DNA of 64,000 nucleotides. It comes from Monilinia fructicola (Eukaryota > Ascomycota > Leotiomycetes > Helotiales > Sclerotiniaceae). Under the pieces are notes generated by a model. It was given only the letters and a program-made list of their open reading frames with translations, did no database searches and was not told the origin of the DNA. Shown piece after piece: positions 26,201-38,213 of the stretch. Position 1 is the first letter of the stretch. Each line of letters starts with the position of its first letter. Both the position numbers and the translations under genes were made by a program. The DNA lies in NCBI GenBank assembly GCA_008692225.1, contig VICG01000010.1:2364001-2428000 (forward strand). The letters run 5' to 3'.

Positions 26201-29200
26201 GGATTTGTACCAGGACATAGCGAATTCAACTTCCAAGGACCAAGTTTCAGACCTGATGCACCAACATTTACTCCAAACTTTTCGAATCCTCTCACTTCAG
26301 TGAGTGAAGCATCTGGCAATGAAGCTCCTCGAAATACCATCTTTGGTGGAATTGATTTGAATTCTATTGGTACCTCGTATCCTATCAAAAAGTCAAAAGC
26401 CATACCTATTATTCGACCTGATAGCAGTCATTCGAAGGAAGTTGAAGAAACCCTGGAAGGTAAAGATGGTCGGCCCATGCAAAATCCAGGAAACATCAAG
26501 AGGATGCGTAGAGGAAACGATGATGGAGATTCCGTACCTCTTTTCGCTGAGCCCAATATACCCCTTAAGGAAACTGCCCGGGAACAGTTGGCTCCACAAA
26601 AACCTCAGATCGCTCCCACACATGACGACAAGGAGAATTCTCCACCTTCAAGCGAGAGTGTAGATGAGTTGCCCACTGCGACTGTGAACGGAAAGCCATC
26701 TGGTGATGCTGATTTCACACCATTTGAATTTCAGCAACAGAAACAAGCAGAGGATTTCAATGCGGCAATACCATTCACTGCACAAAGATATGGTGATGAT
26801 GTTGCTGATTCAGAAGATGAAACCGAAGACGCTGATGATACTGCAACTCAACAACCCACCCATTCTCAAGCAGCTTCAAATGCAAGCGGAAGTCAAATTG
26901 GCCATAGAAAAATGTCATCGTCTCTTTCTGCAACCGCCAAACCTTTCGAGATTCAGCCAAAAGGAAATTTCGTTTTTAATTTTGGTGGAAGTCAAGCTCC
27001 GGTACTTGAGCCAGCTTCTCCAGTTCTTCCAAAGACTGGTGGTCTCGCAGCTTCAAAGTATGCTAATAGCCCATCACCACCACGAACAGGTGCTATAGAA
27101 TCACCAACCTTGCGACCTCACGAAGTCGACGATTTCCAGAATGCATTACCTGGACCACTGCAATATGGTGAAGAATCTGAAATGGAAGAAGGTGAGATTC
27201 GAGAGGATAGGGAACCAACATTTGAGGAGATCGATGCAGTCATGAGACATCTCAATTCAACTGAAAGGTCACCAGCTGTAGAAAACAATGGCGACGATAC
27301 TCCAAGATGGCATGAAGCTAGTCCAAGAAGACATATTCAGATTCCTTCAATGTCATCCCCTATCCGTCTTCATCCTAATCTCCTGCGCAGCGATGCTCCA
27401 AGCCCAAGTCCAGGCCCAAGACGATATGCAGATGATAGTCAGTTTGGTGAAATGTCTCCTGATAGAGTATATTCTTATATGGGAACTGAAGATGATCCAT
27501 TTGCGGATCCTCATTCCACGGCTGCCTTTGGGTCACCCATTCATCGTCTCAACACTGGAAACAGTCTCCCAGTCAGTGATTGGGATGATGTTCTTAGTGA
27601 AGGTGAGGAGATTAAACTTCATGAGAGAATTGGTTTCTTCGATAACCGTGTCAATGATATTGTTGGTTCTTTGTTGGCCGATAGATTGGATCCAATCGAG
27701 AAAATCTTGGAGGGGATTACACATTCCTTGCAGTCACTTCATTATCCTGCGAGAAAACGCATCTCATCGTAGAGAGCATCGTAGAGAGCAACGTAGCATA
27801 TCTGGTGCGTTCAGCGATGCTGATGATGAAGATGACGAAGATCCTGGAAGATCAGCAAGTCCAAGACGAAATGCAAAACTTGAGAAAATCAGAACAGTCG
27901 TCTTGGATGCTCTCAATATCCATTCATCAAGACCTCAAAGTGCAATTGCTCCCACGGTTGCATCAATGTTACCTGATTCTCGTAATGTTCTTCAAGCTTT
28001 GGATGAATTGAAAGAGCAGTTTAGTCAATCATCACGACCTGGTTTTAGTGTGGAAGATATCAGAAGTGTTATTGAGGAGGTTGTCGAAACGAGAATTCCC
28101 CCTCCAGTTAAAGTAGATGATGTTTTAGCCACCAAATTAGCAGAGGCCGAGGAAAAGATTGCTGCTCTAACCAATTCCGAAGAAGAAGCCCACGCTAGGC
28201 TAATCGAGATGGAAGAGAATTCTCGAGCTAGAATTTCCGAACTTGAGGAGAAACTTCATCGCGCTGATGATTGGGTGGAAGAAGAAATCAAGAAGCGTAG
28301 AAGTGCTGAAGACTCCAAGGCTATGACAGAAAGACTGTTGGCTAGTTCTTTGGAGGAAGAAACGCGTTTACGACAAATTGTTGAAGAAAAGAGTTCCAAG
28401 GCCGAGAACGAGATTTTAGGTCGACGAAAGGCCGAGGATCGTCTTGCTGAAGCTCAACGTTTACTTCGTGTTTCATCTGAAGAAGAAGATCGACTTCGTG
28501 ATGCCATGTTGGAGAAAGATGCCAAGATTCGTGAAATTGCAGAGGATCGTGATCAAAAGGTAAGAGGCATTGAAGAGTCAAGAAGTAAGACTTCCATGCG
28601 TATCGCATTACTCGAAGCCGCCCAGGAAAATTCTCGCAAGACTGAAGCAGACCTTACCGCTACAATCCACATGGCCGAATCCGAATTACGGGAATCACGA
28701 TCATTAGCTCATAGATGGCAACTTGAGGCCGAAGGAGCTATGGAAGCTGCCAAGAGACATAGCGATGATGCAGAACAAGCCAATGAAACCAATAGAGACC
28801 TTAGGAGGACCATCGAGGCCTTGAAGAACCAGATGGAGGAAAGTATCCGAGTCCGCGAATCCATGAGATCGAAATTAATGGATTTGCAGGAGGATATGGC
28901 TACCGCCGCCCGAAACATTTCGCAAGAAAATTCCCACCGTGCCAAAAAGGAACAGGAACTACTGGCCAGACAGGAAGTCCTTGATGCTAAACTTCATGCC
29001 GAAGCTAGAACAAGGGAAAGACTCGAACTGGAAATTGAACGACTGGAGAGTGGTGAGAGACAAGGTATGAGAGCTGTCAACGAGTGCAAAAGGTTAGAAG
29101 CTCTTGTTATTGAACTCCGGAATGAGAATCACGATGCTCATAAGGATGTTATGCGTTACAAGAGAGAATTCGAGGAAGCTCGCGAATCTGGTTTAGCTGA

Positions 29201-30704
29201 AGTTGCACGTACAAGAAAGTATATGCAAGTTGAAGTCGATACCGCCAACAATGAGGTCAATGTCGTCAGAGAAGAACTTGAGAATCAAATCTCCAGATTA
29301 CAAGCAGAGATTGATTTGGTAAAATTGGATGCCGAAACTGCCAAGGAACAACATGATATGCTGTTAGAAGCAGCTCAAACTTCAAAGAAAGATATGTTTG
29401 ATGATATTACGAGAAAACACCAAGATCAACTCGAGGATTTACAAGAGAAGCATAAACGACAACTTGAAAATACGCTGGTTGATGCTCAGAGATCCGAACA
29501 ACATCTTTTGGAAAGATTGAGTTTGAGTACTGCCAAGACAGAACATCTTCAGGATCGTGTAAGTCATTTGGAAGATAAGTTGGAGGTCGCTAGGTCTGCT
29601 GCACAAGCTGCTGCTACTCATGCTAAAGCTGCAAGATCAACAAGCATGACTGGATCATTACCATCTCCATCATTACAAAAGACTTCTGCACGTGGATTGG
29701 ATGTCCCAGAAAAGATTTCATCACAAGCACTTCGAGAATCTATCATGGTCCTACAAGAACAATTGCAAGATCGTGAATTGAAGATTGAAGATCTTGAGCA
29801 TAGACTTACGAATGTGGATCCTGAATCTTCGATAAAGATTAGCAAACGTGATGATGAGATTACGTGGCTGCGAGAACTTCTTTCAGTACGCAAGAGTGAT
29901 CTTCAGGATCTTGTTCAAGCTTTGTCAACGAACACATACAACGCAGAAAATGTTCGCGATGCCGCTATCCGATTGAGCGCTAACCTTCAAATGGAAGAAC
30001 AAGAACGCGAAAGAGCTATGAATGGTGGTTCCTCTATCAATCTTCCCAATATTGCCGCTTCCATTGCAGCTAGTCCTCGAGTCGCACAAGTCGCTAATGC
30101 AGTAGGACCACTTGCTGCTGCTTGGGGAAATTGGAGAAATAAAAATCAAGCAAGAGAAACTACTGGTCTCATGATTGGAAGTACCGATACGCTAGGTGGA
30201 AATTCAACACCATCTAAAACTGGAAATTCATCTGGGTTTCTTAATGGACTGATGACACCACCAGCAAGTAACGCTAGGCAATTTCCCAATACACCTGGTG
30301 CACCTCCGCCAATTCATATTAATAGAGAGCCAGCCAACTTTGTGAGGGAAAATGCTATGAGTGCTTTTAATGCCGCGGGCCAAAGATTTACCACCAGGCA
30401 AGGTGGACTTGGTTCTAGAACGGCGACACCACGACGTGCAGACAAGGTTCCTGTCAAGAGAGAAACACCATCAACACCACCAATTATGTCAATAAGGAGT
30501 TATGATTCTGATGCTGTGGTTACAAATCATCATGATGATTTAAGCAATGATAGTAGACGTGGAAGTGCACTCGGACAACCAAGTTTGGGAATGAGTCTGG
30601 GCGAAGAACTCGGAGACTTTGGAAGTGAAGAGGGGTTTTATGATGATGATGAAAGTACAGTGGATGAGATGGCTGGAATTTACAGTGGAGGATTTGGACG
30701 TTGA
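23221..30704 (+). CDS. Very large coiled-coil protein with disordered N-terminal half, function unknown
   Basis: About 2,400 residues. The N-terminal part is serine/proline-rich and likely disordered, with one ordered-looking block (WKGKNILVLLPWDEDRGK...WEELGYDTSGF). A middle block (VNDIVGSLLADRLDPIEKIL) looks conserved. Residues encoded at about 27790-29900 are a long heptad-rich coiled coil (EEK, AEARTRERLELEIERLES and similar). The tail is Ser/Thr/Pro-rich and acidic. Exon ends: donor GTAAGA at 24463, acceptor at 24701 (branch ACTAAT), joining DRR to EWDAYVEELKEAK. The true start is unresolved: the frame opens at an acceptor near 23220 (CTCTATAG) or 23231 and has no usable ATG, so a 5' exon lies upstream. 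A frame change is needed near 27754-27757 (A4). Dropping one A gives YPARNASHRREHRREQRS. Alternatively a 40-64-nt intron from a GTCACT donor would do it. I infer a cytoskeletal or spindle-pole/septum scaffold-type protein only from its architecture. Confidence 0.8.
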
Positions 30705-32200
30705 TCAAAAAATATTGTCACTTCTTTAATTTATATTGCGTTTTCAGTTTGAGGATACTTAATGGGGGAAGCTCTTTATACCAATACCACTCATTCATAG
30801 AGTGGTCATCTTACATAAATACGTATTCTTTAATAGTTCTAGAATGATACCCGGAGCGCGCAAGGAAATAGTGGAGGGGAGAGAAATTGGATATGTTTTC
30901 CCTTTTTAATGTGGATGAATAGTAGAGGGAGATTTTATGATAGAAAACGAAATTTGAGTTTGAATTCTTATGGAGTTTGATTGTATTTCTCTTACTGGTA
31001 TATGGTGACATAAGTGGTACAGAGTGAGAGTTCATTTGATTCTCTGAGGGAATCTTGATACGTATAATTTCCCCAGATGATATCTGAATAGTGTGGCTTC
31101 TTTTTAACATCTAAATCTTTATGTGTATTATAGAACCAGTTCTCATAATGTTTTTGTAATATTCCATCCAGGTTGCGCCGGAGATGTTTTCGATAATTAA
31201 TGGCATTTCATTTCAGGTGGAAACAAATACTCAAAGTTATAGTGTGTTTTCTATTTCTATTATCTATGAGCTAAATGAATTGAAGTAGTAGATGGAGAAT
31301 CCAAAGCAGAATTGCTTTAACGAAGATCGTTTCTCATGGTTGGATAGATGGATCACTGACTTGAAATGAAGACTTAGGCGAAGGAAGAGTAGAATTGCAC
31401 CTGGTTAATCTTTTCCTCTACAAATTGGAACCATGGCGCACCCGTCTTGCCTGTTGAAGTAGTATTGCTATTGGTATCCATATATTTGAGATGATGATGC
31501 GATATCCGTTCTAGACGACATAACCATATCCCTTTCTTCATCATTGTTATTTCTTGAATAGGTTCTAAGATCGGTGTTCATTTTGTATAGTTCTTCAGAG
31601 GGGTTTGATCATGCGACGGCACCTTTTGTTTTAATTTAATTCATAGCACTCGAGGAAACTAACAAAGGATTAAGAATGATGGGAATCCAAAGGGGCAAGT
31701 CTTTAGTATCAGGTAACTGCTATTCATAATTTGAAAGGAAAGATAGATACCATGTTTGATAAGCCGATCGGTGTGTATATCAGATTTTGCTGGAACTATG
31801 CCACCAGAATAAGGAGACTAATACAGGTTATCAACAATGCTCTGCGAGTCGTTGGTCTATGGCTCGTTCTCGTTGCTCGGCTGCTCATTGGCTTGCAGCT
31901 CGCTGCTCTCTTCACTGCATACACATTGGATACAAGATTTCACGGTTTATCTGGTTGTTAATCGGAGGACAGTCATATTGATATCTTTGGGGGTTTCAGG
32001 AAGTATTATGGCTGTTGTTACCATACAAGTTGAGAATCATATTACCGCCATGGCAGCTCATGCAATCATGGTCAAAGATCTCTCTACGGTGCTAACGAGT
32101 TGGAAGGAAATTATCGAGATGCATTTCGCAGTTATTTAAGAGTTTTCAAAAACGTTGAATGAACAAAATGGATCGTTTTGATGCTTATACCGTTACTATA
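30705..32200. other. Intergenic region before the AT-rich block
   Basis: The downstream region of the coiled-coil gene. Open frames around 31731-32139 are short, lack introns or motifs and are not supported. AT content rises sharply from about 32200. Confidence 0.5.
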
Positions 32201-34116
32201 AATAACCGTATCTTTTCGCAAATGAAGATGTTCATATTCATATCACAATAAAATTCTATTATATATTTAACATTAATTCAATTTTTGGTTCTAAATTAGA
32301 TGCACACAATATATCTATAAGTTATATATTCTAAAACGTCTCATTAACTGGAAGCTGATTGGTCTAAAAAAACTATATAACGTTTATGCGGGAATATAGA
32401 AACTTGAATAAAAGTATATATTATATTATATATAAACAATATTATAAATTAGAATAATATATAAAATGATATTAAAGTAAATAATTACATTCTATAAATT
32501 ATATACTTTTTAAATATATAATTTTTAAGTTTATCAAATCTTTAATTATTAGAAATAAATAAATATTATTTATAAGCTTTGTAGAATAAGCTTTAAATAT
32601 AGTTGCTTAGGTTAATTAATGATATAATTCGCTTAATAATTAAAAAAACTTAAATTCTTAAAGATTAAAAAATTATATTAAATATAATATTGAATATAAT
32701 ATTAAATTTAAAGGATTTATGTTTTTAATAATATTATCATTTTCTATATATATTAATTATTATAAAAAATTTAAAATTTGAATTATAAAACTTAAACTAT
32801 AAGATTTATATATATAATAGATTATATAATATTAATTAAAATAAATTATTCTTATATAATATATATATATAATGTATTTTTTAATTTTATTTTAATTTTA
32901 TTCTATTTTTTTAATTATTAATTTTAAATTTTAAATAATTAATTAAACTTAATTTAAAACAAGTTTTTTTAATTAAAAACCTATTTTTATATTTTTTTTT
33001 ATATATTTATTTTATTAAAATCTTTATTTATTAATATTATTCTAATAAAATACTTTTTTTGTTATTTTATTTTTATTTTAAATCTTTTTTATTTTTTAAT
33101 TTTTAAAATTTAATATAAAAATTAAGGTATAATATTTTTAAAAATAAAAGTAAAAATATTAAACTATAAATAATAGAAATATTAAAGAATAAAATAGAAT
33201 TTTTTCAATCTTATATATTTTATTTTATTATTATTATTAATTTTAATAATATATAATATTTCTTTTTAAAAAAAGTTATTCTTATGATTTATTTATTTAA
33301 ATTTATTATTATATAAAATTTTTAATTAATTTAATAATTAATCAATTTATAATTATTTATTTTCGAAAATTGAAAAGTATAAAATATAGAAGCGTATTAT
33401 TATAATTATAAAAGGAGCTTGATTATATAAGCTCCGCAAAACGAGCTGCGAGGGAGGTTGTGAAGGGCCGTTGCTATATGATATCGAGCCTTAGGCGAGT
33501 TATATCATTGGCCGGCCCGAGCGGCCGTACTCAAAGCTCGTACTTTATAATGTTTAAATTAGAAAATTAAAATAGCTATATAATTTTAACTATATTGAAA
33601 AAGTTGAAATATTTTATAATATATTCTAATTTATAAATTAGTATATTATTTATTATAATCGAAATTTAAATTAAATAACAATAAATACTTTTTTTCTAAT
33701 ACTTTTTCTCTTAGAATCTATTAATCTACAATTTTGAATATAATATAAAGTATAATTTATATACTTTAAATTAATATGTTCTACCCTTTAATCTATCCTC
33801 CCTTTTTATATTATACTTTTTTAAACAATTTTTATATATAAAATAGACTTTTTATAATATTTTCTAATCCTTTTTCTTTAATTTAAAATATATTAGCATA
33901 TTTCCTAATTTAATATAATATATTCTTCATCGTTTTTTTAGCTTCTTTAACATTAAATTAAGCTTACAATATAGGTTTTGCCATTTTTAATATTTTTGTA
34001 AAAAATCTTGAAATTTATTTAATTCTTCAAAAATCTCTTTTTTAAAGGTTTTAAAAGGCTTTAAAAGCTTTTCTTACTTAAAAATATTTATAAATTTAGC
34101 TTTTTAATATAATTAT
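32200..34116. other. AT-rich RIP-like block
   Basis: Almost only A and T, with no open frames; consistent with ancient mutated transposon DNA. The element types are not recognisable. A GC-rich island interrupts it at 33411-33552. Confidence 0.6.
33411..33552. other. GC-rich hairpin-bearing island inside AT-rich DNA
   Basis: About 140 bases of normal-to-high GC. They include a GAGCTT...AAGCTC inverted repeat at the left edge, an ATGATAT...ATATCAT inverted repeat in the middle, and GGCCGGCCCGAGCGGCC near the right. No coding potential or tRNA cloverleaf is recognised. It may be a young insertion or a structured repeat end. Confidence 0.4.
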
Positions 34117-34391
34117 TGTCACGAAGGACGAGTTATACGAGAGCATACGAGGATCACCAATAGGAGCAAGCATAAAATATAGAATATAGTATATTTGAGT
34201 AGGCTGTCGACTTTACTTCTACTACGGAATAGTAGAAGGAGTATATATAATTAAAAAAGCGGTATATAACCTTTGATCGAAGAGCACGGAGTGCTTCACG
34301 TATCCGAGATCGGTGTTGGAGGATCGGAATAGATCTTCGGTCCATTCCCACCAATGATATGGTGGGATCACATGATCACTTTTGCGTAACA
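34117..34391. mobile_element. Solo LTR with 5-bp target-site duplication
   Basis: A 275-bp segment beginning TGTCACGAAGG and ending GCGTAACA, that is, TG...CA ends. It is flanked by ATTAT at 34112-34116 and again at 34392-34396. An internal GTATATATAA (34241-34250) fits an LTR promoter. It is far less AT-rich than its surroundings, so it inserted after, or escaped, the mutation that shaped the block. It is left over from recombination between the two LTRs of a retrotransposon, superfamily not determined. Confidence 0.75.
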
Positions 34392-34396
34392 ATTAT

Positions 34397-35150
34397 TTTA
34401 TAATAAGTTATTTAATATTAAAATAAAAATATTTATTAAAATTATACCAATAGCTTTTTTTACTATATTTAAAATGTTTATTAGTTGAATTTATAAATAT
34501 ATAATTCTATAGATTATATATGAATAAATATCGATAAATTATATACGTAATTCTTATATTTTTATACTTAATTCGGGTTTTTTACTTTCTATAAGCTAAT
34601 AAATATAAAATTCGTTTATTATTCTATAAAAAATTAATAAGGAATAATCTAAATTTATCTCCTATATATAGTAAGTATAAAAACTTATATTTAGATTTTT
34701 TTGTTTTAATGATTTTTAATATAATCTCTCTTTTTTAAATATTAAAAATTTATGCTTTTTGCTCCTCTTTAATAATGATTTTACAACGTTTTCAATAGAT
34801 TTTAAAGATTTTCTATACTTTTTAACTTAAGCTTTTATATTAAATAAGTTTTTTGATATTAATAATCAATTAATTTTGTAATCATTAACAATATAATTTT
34901 AAGGTATTTCAAATGTACTAAAAGTATAAATTCCTTTATATATTTTTAAAAGATATTTTAATTCTTTTAATCTAAGGTTTAAAGAATAAACCCTCTTCGT
35001 ATTACGAGTTTTTCAAAGTATTTTTCATTAAAAAATATTAACAATTGATTGAATTATTTACGTTATTATATAGTATAATATACGTCGTTAAACATTATTT
35101 TAAGAATCTTACTTATTTTGCGTATACCTCTTTTAAAACCCGCCCGAGTA
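34397..35150. other. AT-rich RIP-like block
   Basis: Continuation of the mutated block right of the solo LTR. No coding frames. Confidence 0.5.
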
Positions 35151-36489
35151 AATAAACATTCTCTAGCTTTAATAGGATTTTTATCCTTATTATTACTTGA
35201 ATTTTCTTTTATAGTCAATTGCGTTTCAAATGGTTGAATAGTTTATGAAAAAATTAGTTGAATCAATTAGAGGGCTCACTTTAAGAGTTAGGGAGGATTA
35301 TATTTTAGTTTTCAATTATGACCCCCCTTTCAGAGTATTGTTGTGTATTTTAATTGGTTTTCTAAGCGAAGCCCTCCGCGAGACTATTGGTCCGTAGACA
35401 CGCGACATGATGAATGCACAACTTCAGGAGCTGCTTCTAGTAGGAGATACTTTTACACAAATAGTAACTAGATCGAAAAATAAGCCCTATCACTACTTGT
35501 TTTGCATTAAAGGAGGGTTGGTATAGAGACTTTTATCTATGATGAATAAATCAAGGTAGATGTAAAGATTCAAGGTATGGTGTGATATATGACTATTATC
35601 TTGGTCTTAAAGTATTATCAGAAATTATAGATGTCGTGAATAATCGCTATATAAAAATTCCACTAAGAAAAGATGAAAATGATTGCTTTATCTTCTTATA
35701 AAATCAGATGATAACTTCAATCATATCTTCTTGTAGAGCGCATAAGCATTGTTGTCTCTAAGCGTCATCTTTAGATTATACTTTGATCTAAACTCACATA
35801 TTAACTAATAACCATTACTTAATGAAAGGAGGGGGGATATGACTCGTCGTGGTCGCAATCTAGAATACCTAGGTAGCTTCAATAACAATTCATTGATATT
35901 ATCAATCCATCCTCTAAAAGGACGGCGTATTATCACTATCACAGAGAAGAGACCAACAAGGGGGGTTTCACAGGCTTGGCCCAAACGAGTTTTGGGATAC
36001 TCGACGAACATCATTGTAATCAACATCTAGTTATAATCAATTAACATAAAAATGTACGCTTTCTTGGGGTAATCGACAGGTTGCATATTTTGCTAAGATG
36101 AACTGAGTCTGTTATACCAACCGCAGAATTCTTAAGCACAAGTTGTAAATGTGGTTTCTCAGAAGAATCTATATCGGAACAAGCTCCATCTAAAAGTCGT
36201 ATTGGGCACTTTGTCCTGAAAATACTTATCACAATACACTCTATTATTGTTTCCCCAGAAGACTGGGACAGGAAAAGATGATGTAATGGGCTTCCACCGA
36301 GTTTGAAGAGGTTAAGAAGGAAGATTGGAAGTATTTGAAAATCGTTTAACGTAAGGACACCGAGTGGAAGGGGTAAATAATGTTCACAGGCAGGTTAGTA
36401 AGTAACTGTTAGTGCGGTAGAGAATGTAAGCGATGCAATATGTAAGGGGCTGGATTGAATAAAGAAACCCTAGAGTACTACAAATATAA
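35151..36489. other. Moderate-GC island between two solo LTRs, unrecognised
   Basis: About 1.3 kb of more normal composition inside the AT-rich block. Both strands have short open frames of 60-73 residues, for example minus 36232-36041, but no recognised domain, splice pattern or repeat end. It may be a gene fragment or an unmutated remnant of single-copy DNA. Confidence 0.35.
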
Positions 36490-36494
36490 TAATA

Positions 36495-37078
36495 TGTCAC
36501 GATCACATACTAGAGCGAGTCAATAGAGGCCAATTAACTAGAATAAGAAAGCCAAAGAAGGAAGAGATCTCTAAGAGCCTTAGAGATCTCTTTTATACAG
36601 TAGAACCTGGTTATACCGGACTTGGTTATACCGGAATCCTGATTATATCGGAATTTTTTTTCAAATTTCACTTGATTTTATATGAAAGTAACGGAATTTT
36701 TGCCTATAACGGAATACCAGTATATTTTTTCGAAATTCCGGTATAAACAAGTTAATTTATATGGGATTATTAGTTAACACGTGATGATTTACTAAAAAAA
36801 GTTGATTATATAATCTTATCAAAATTCTAATTTATATAAATTATATAAACCTATATAATATTGTATTAAGTTGTATAATATCTATATAAATCCTATATAA
36901 TTTTTTATGTATATCTGGTTATACCGGAAACCTGATTATACCGGGTCTAATTGGCTGAAATTCTTTCTCCGGAATAACCAGGTTCTACTGTATATAGTAT
37001 CGCTTAGTTTAAGGCTAGCTTAAACTAAGGTAAACGTAATGAGATATCACGTACCTAAAGCACGTGATATCCGTCACA
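36495..37078. mobile_element. Second solo LTR, interrupted by a MITE
   Basis: Begins TGTCACGATC and ends CCGTCACA, flanked by TAATA at 36490-36494 and 37079-37083. Without the nested 393-bp MITE and its duplicated TA it is about 189 bp. It contains strong inverted repeats: AGAGATCTCTAAG...TTAGAGATCTCT left of the insertion, AGTTTAAG...CTTAAACT right of it, and ATATCACGT...ACGTGATAT near its end. It shares the TGTCACG start with the solo LTR at 34117, so the two may be distantly related. Confidence 0.7.
36598..36990. mobile_element. pogo/Fot1-like MITE nested in a solo LTR
   Basis: A 393-bp element with terminal inverted repeats CAGTAGAACCTGGTTAT at the left and the matching AACCAGGTTCTACTG at the right. 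It is flanked by TA on both sides (36596-36597, 36991-36992), the target duplication of Tc1/mariner-pogo elements. Internal GGTTATACCGG-type sub-repeats occur near both ends. It has no coding capacity, so it is non-autonomous. The CAGTAGAACC terminus resembles pogo/Tigger/Fot1 family ends as I know them. Confidence 0.8.
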
Positions 37079-37142
37079 TAATATACTATATAATTGTAGA
37101 ATCCTCTCTAACTCTTACTATAGCGTATATTTTATACATATA

Positions 37143-37980
37143 AGTCGCCTACCCTACTTCTCGCTACCGCCCCCATTTGGCCAATATTTTATACTAAAAA
37201 CGGCCATTTTAACGTATTAATAACTATATAAAAAATAAATATATATTTTTTAAATCTTTACTAAAGATTCTATATATGATAATCAATAGATTAAGAGAAT
37301 CTTAAATTTTTACGATCTTTTTATAAAAGAGTAATAAAAGATTATAAAAAGTTAAAGTTTTAATTTTCAATTTATATATAAATCCTATACAAATTCAATA
37401 TGTTTAAAAAGAAGTTATATTTTTTTTAATAAAGATAGCTAAAAATAAATTTTTTTAAAGAATCTTAAAACCGATCTTAATTGAATTTATTATCTAAATA
37501 ATATATTATTATTTGTAATAAATGTTTAATATAAATTCTTAGATTTTAACGATGAAATTTTAAATAAAAGATTAATAATTTTAATGTATTTAATAATTAT
37601 AAATTATTATATATACTTTAAATAGCGTATTTATTATAGATTGATTGATAGATTTTATAAAAATCTATAGATTATTCCTAATTATTTTTGTCTAAAAGTT
37701 ATGAATATTTTTTTTCAAAGTTTTAATTTTGTATATGATTTCTATATAAATTCAAAACCGAAAATTTTAATTTTCTATAACTCTATATTATTCTTTATAA
37801 AAAAATCGCAAAAAATTAAAGATTTTCAGAATCTATTAATTATTATATATAAAAGCTTTAATTAAAATTTCAAAAATAATATCTCTTTTTTTTATAGAGT
37901 TATTAATACGTTAAAATGGCCGTTTTTGGTGTAAAATGCTGGCCAAATGGGGGGGGTGGCGAGAAGTAGGGTAGGCGACT
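37143..37980. mobile_element. 838-bp TIR element (TA target duplication), non-autonomous
   Basis: Left end AGTCGCCTACCCTACTTCTC, right end the matching GAGAAGTAGGGTAGGCGACT. The inverted repeats continue inwards through a C/G run, a TTTGGCCA-type block and AACGGCCATTTTAACG, about 80-100 bp in all. TA flanks both sides (37141-37142, 37981-37982). The interior is AT-rich and non-coding. A related copy starts at 47005. It lies about 230 bases downstream of the CE16-like gene stop. Confidence 0.8.
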
Positions 37981-38213
37981 TAAACCCCTAATGTTTAAAA
38001 CTCGATAATTTTAGCCCTGACCTAATCTGTGAATGAATCTACTCTTGCATCTAAAAGTCTGGATGAAGTCACCGACAATACTTGAACATAAGATCCACTT
38101 CACTAATTCGAGTTTCTCACATGCTTCATATTGAATGAGAAAATCAAGGTCATTATATCGTTCAAGGTACGTGATTAAGTATAAAATCGATAAGACCAGC
38201 GGTGGCTCCAAAG

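Noticed and set aside
5042..27757. Euplotes-like programmed +1 ribosomal frameshifting
   Set aside because: The four sites share no common slippery codon or stop context and sit in ordinary homopolymers; sequence error is simpler.
31731..32139. Overlapping 64-100-residue ORFs downstream of the coiled-coil gene
   Set aside because: Three frames open over the same stretch, no motif, no splice pattern.
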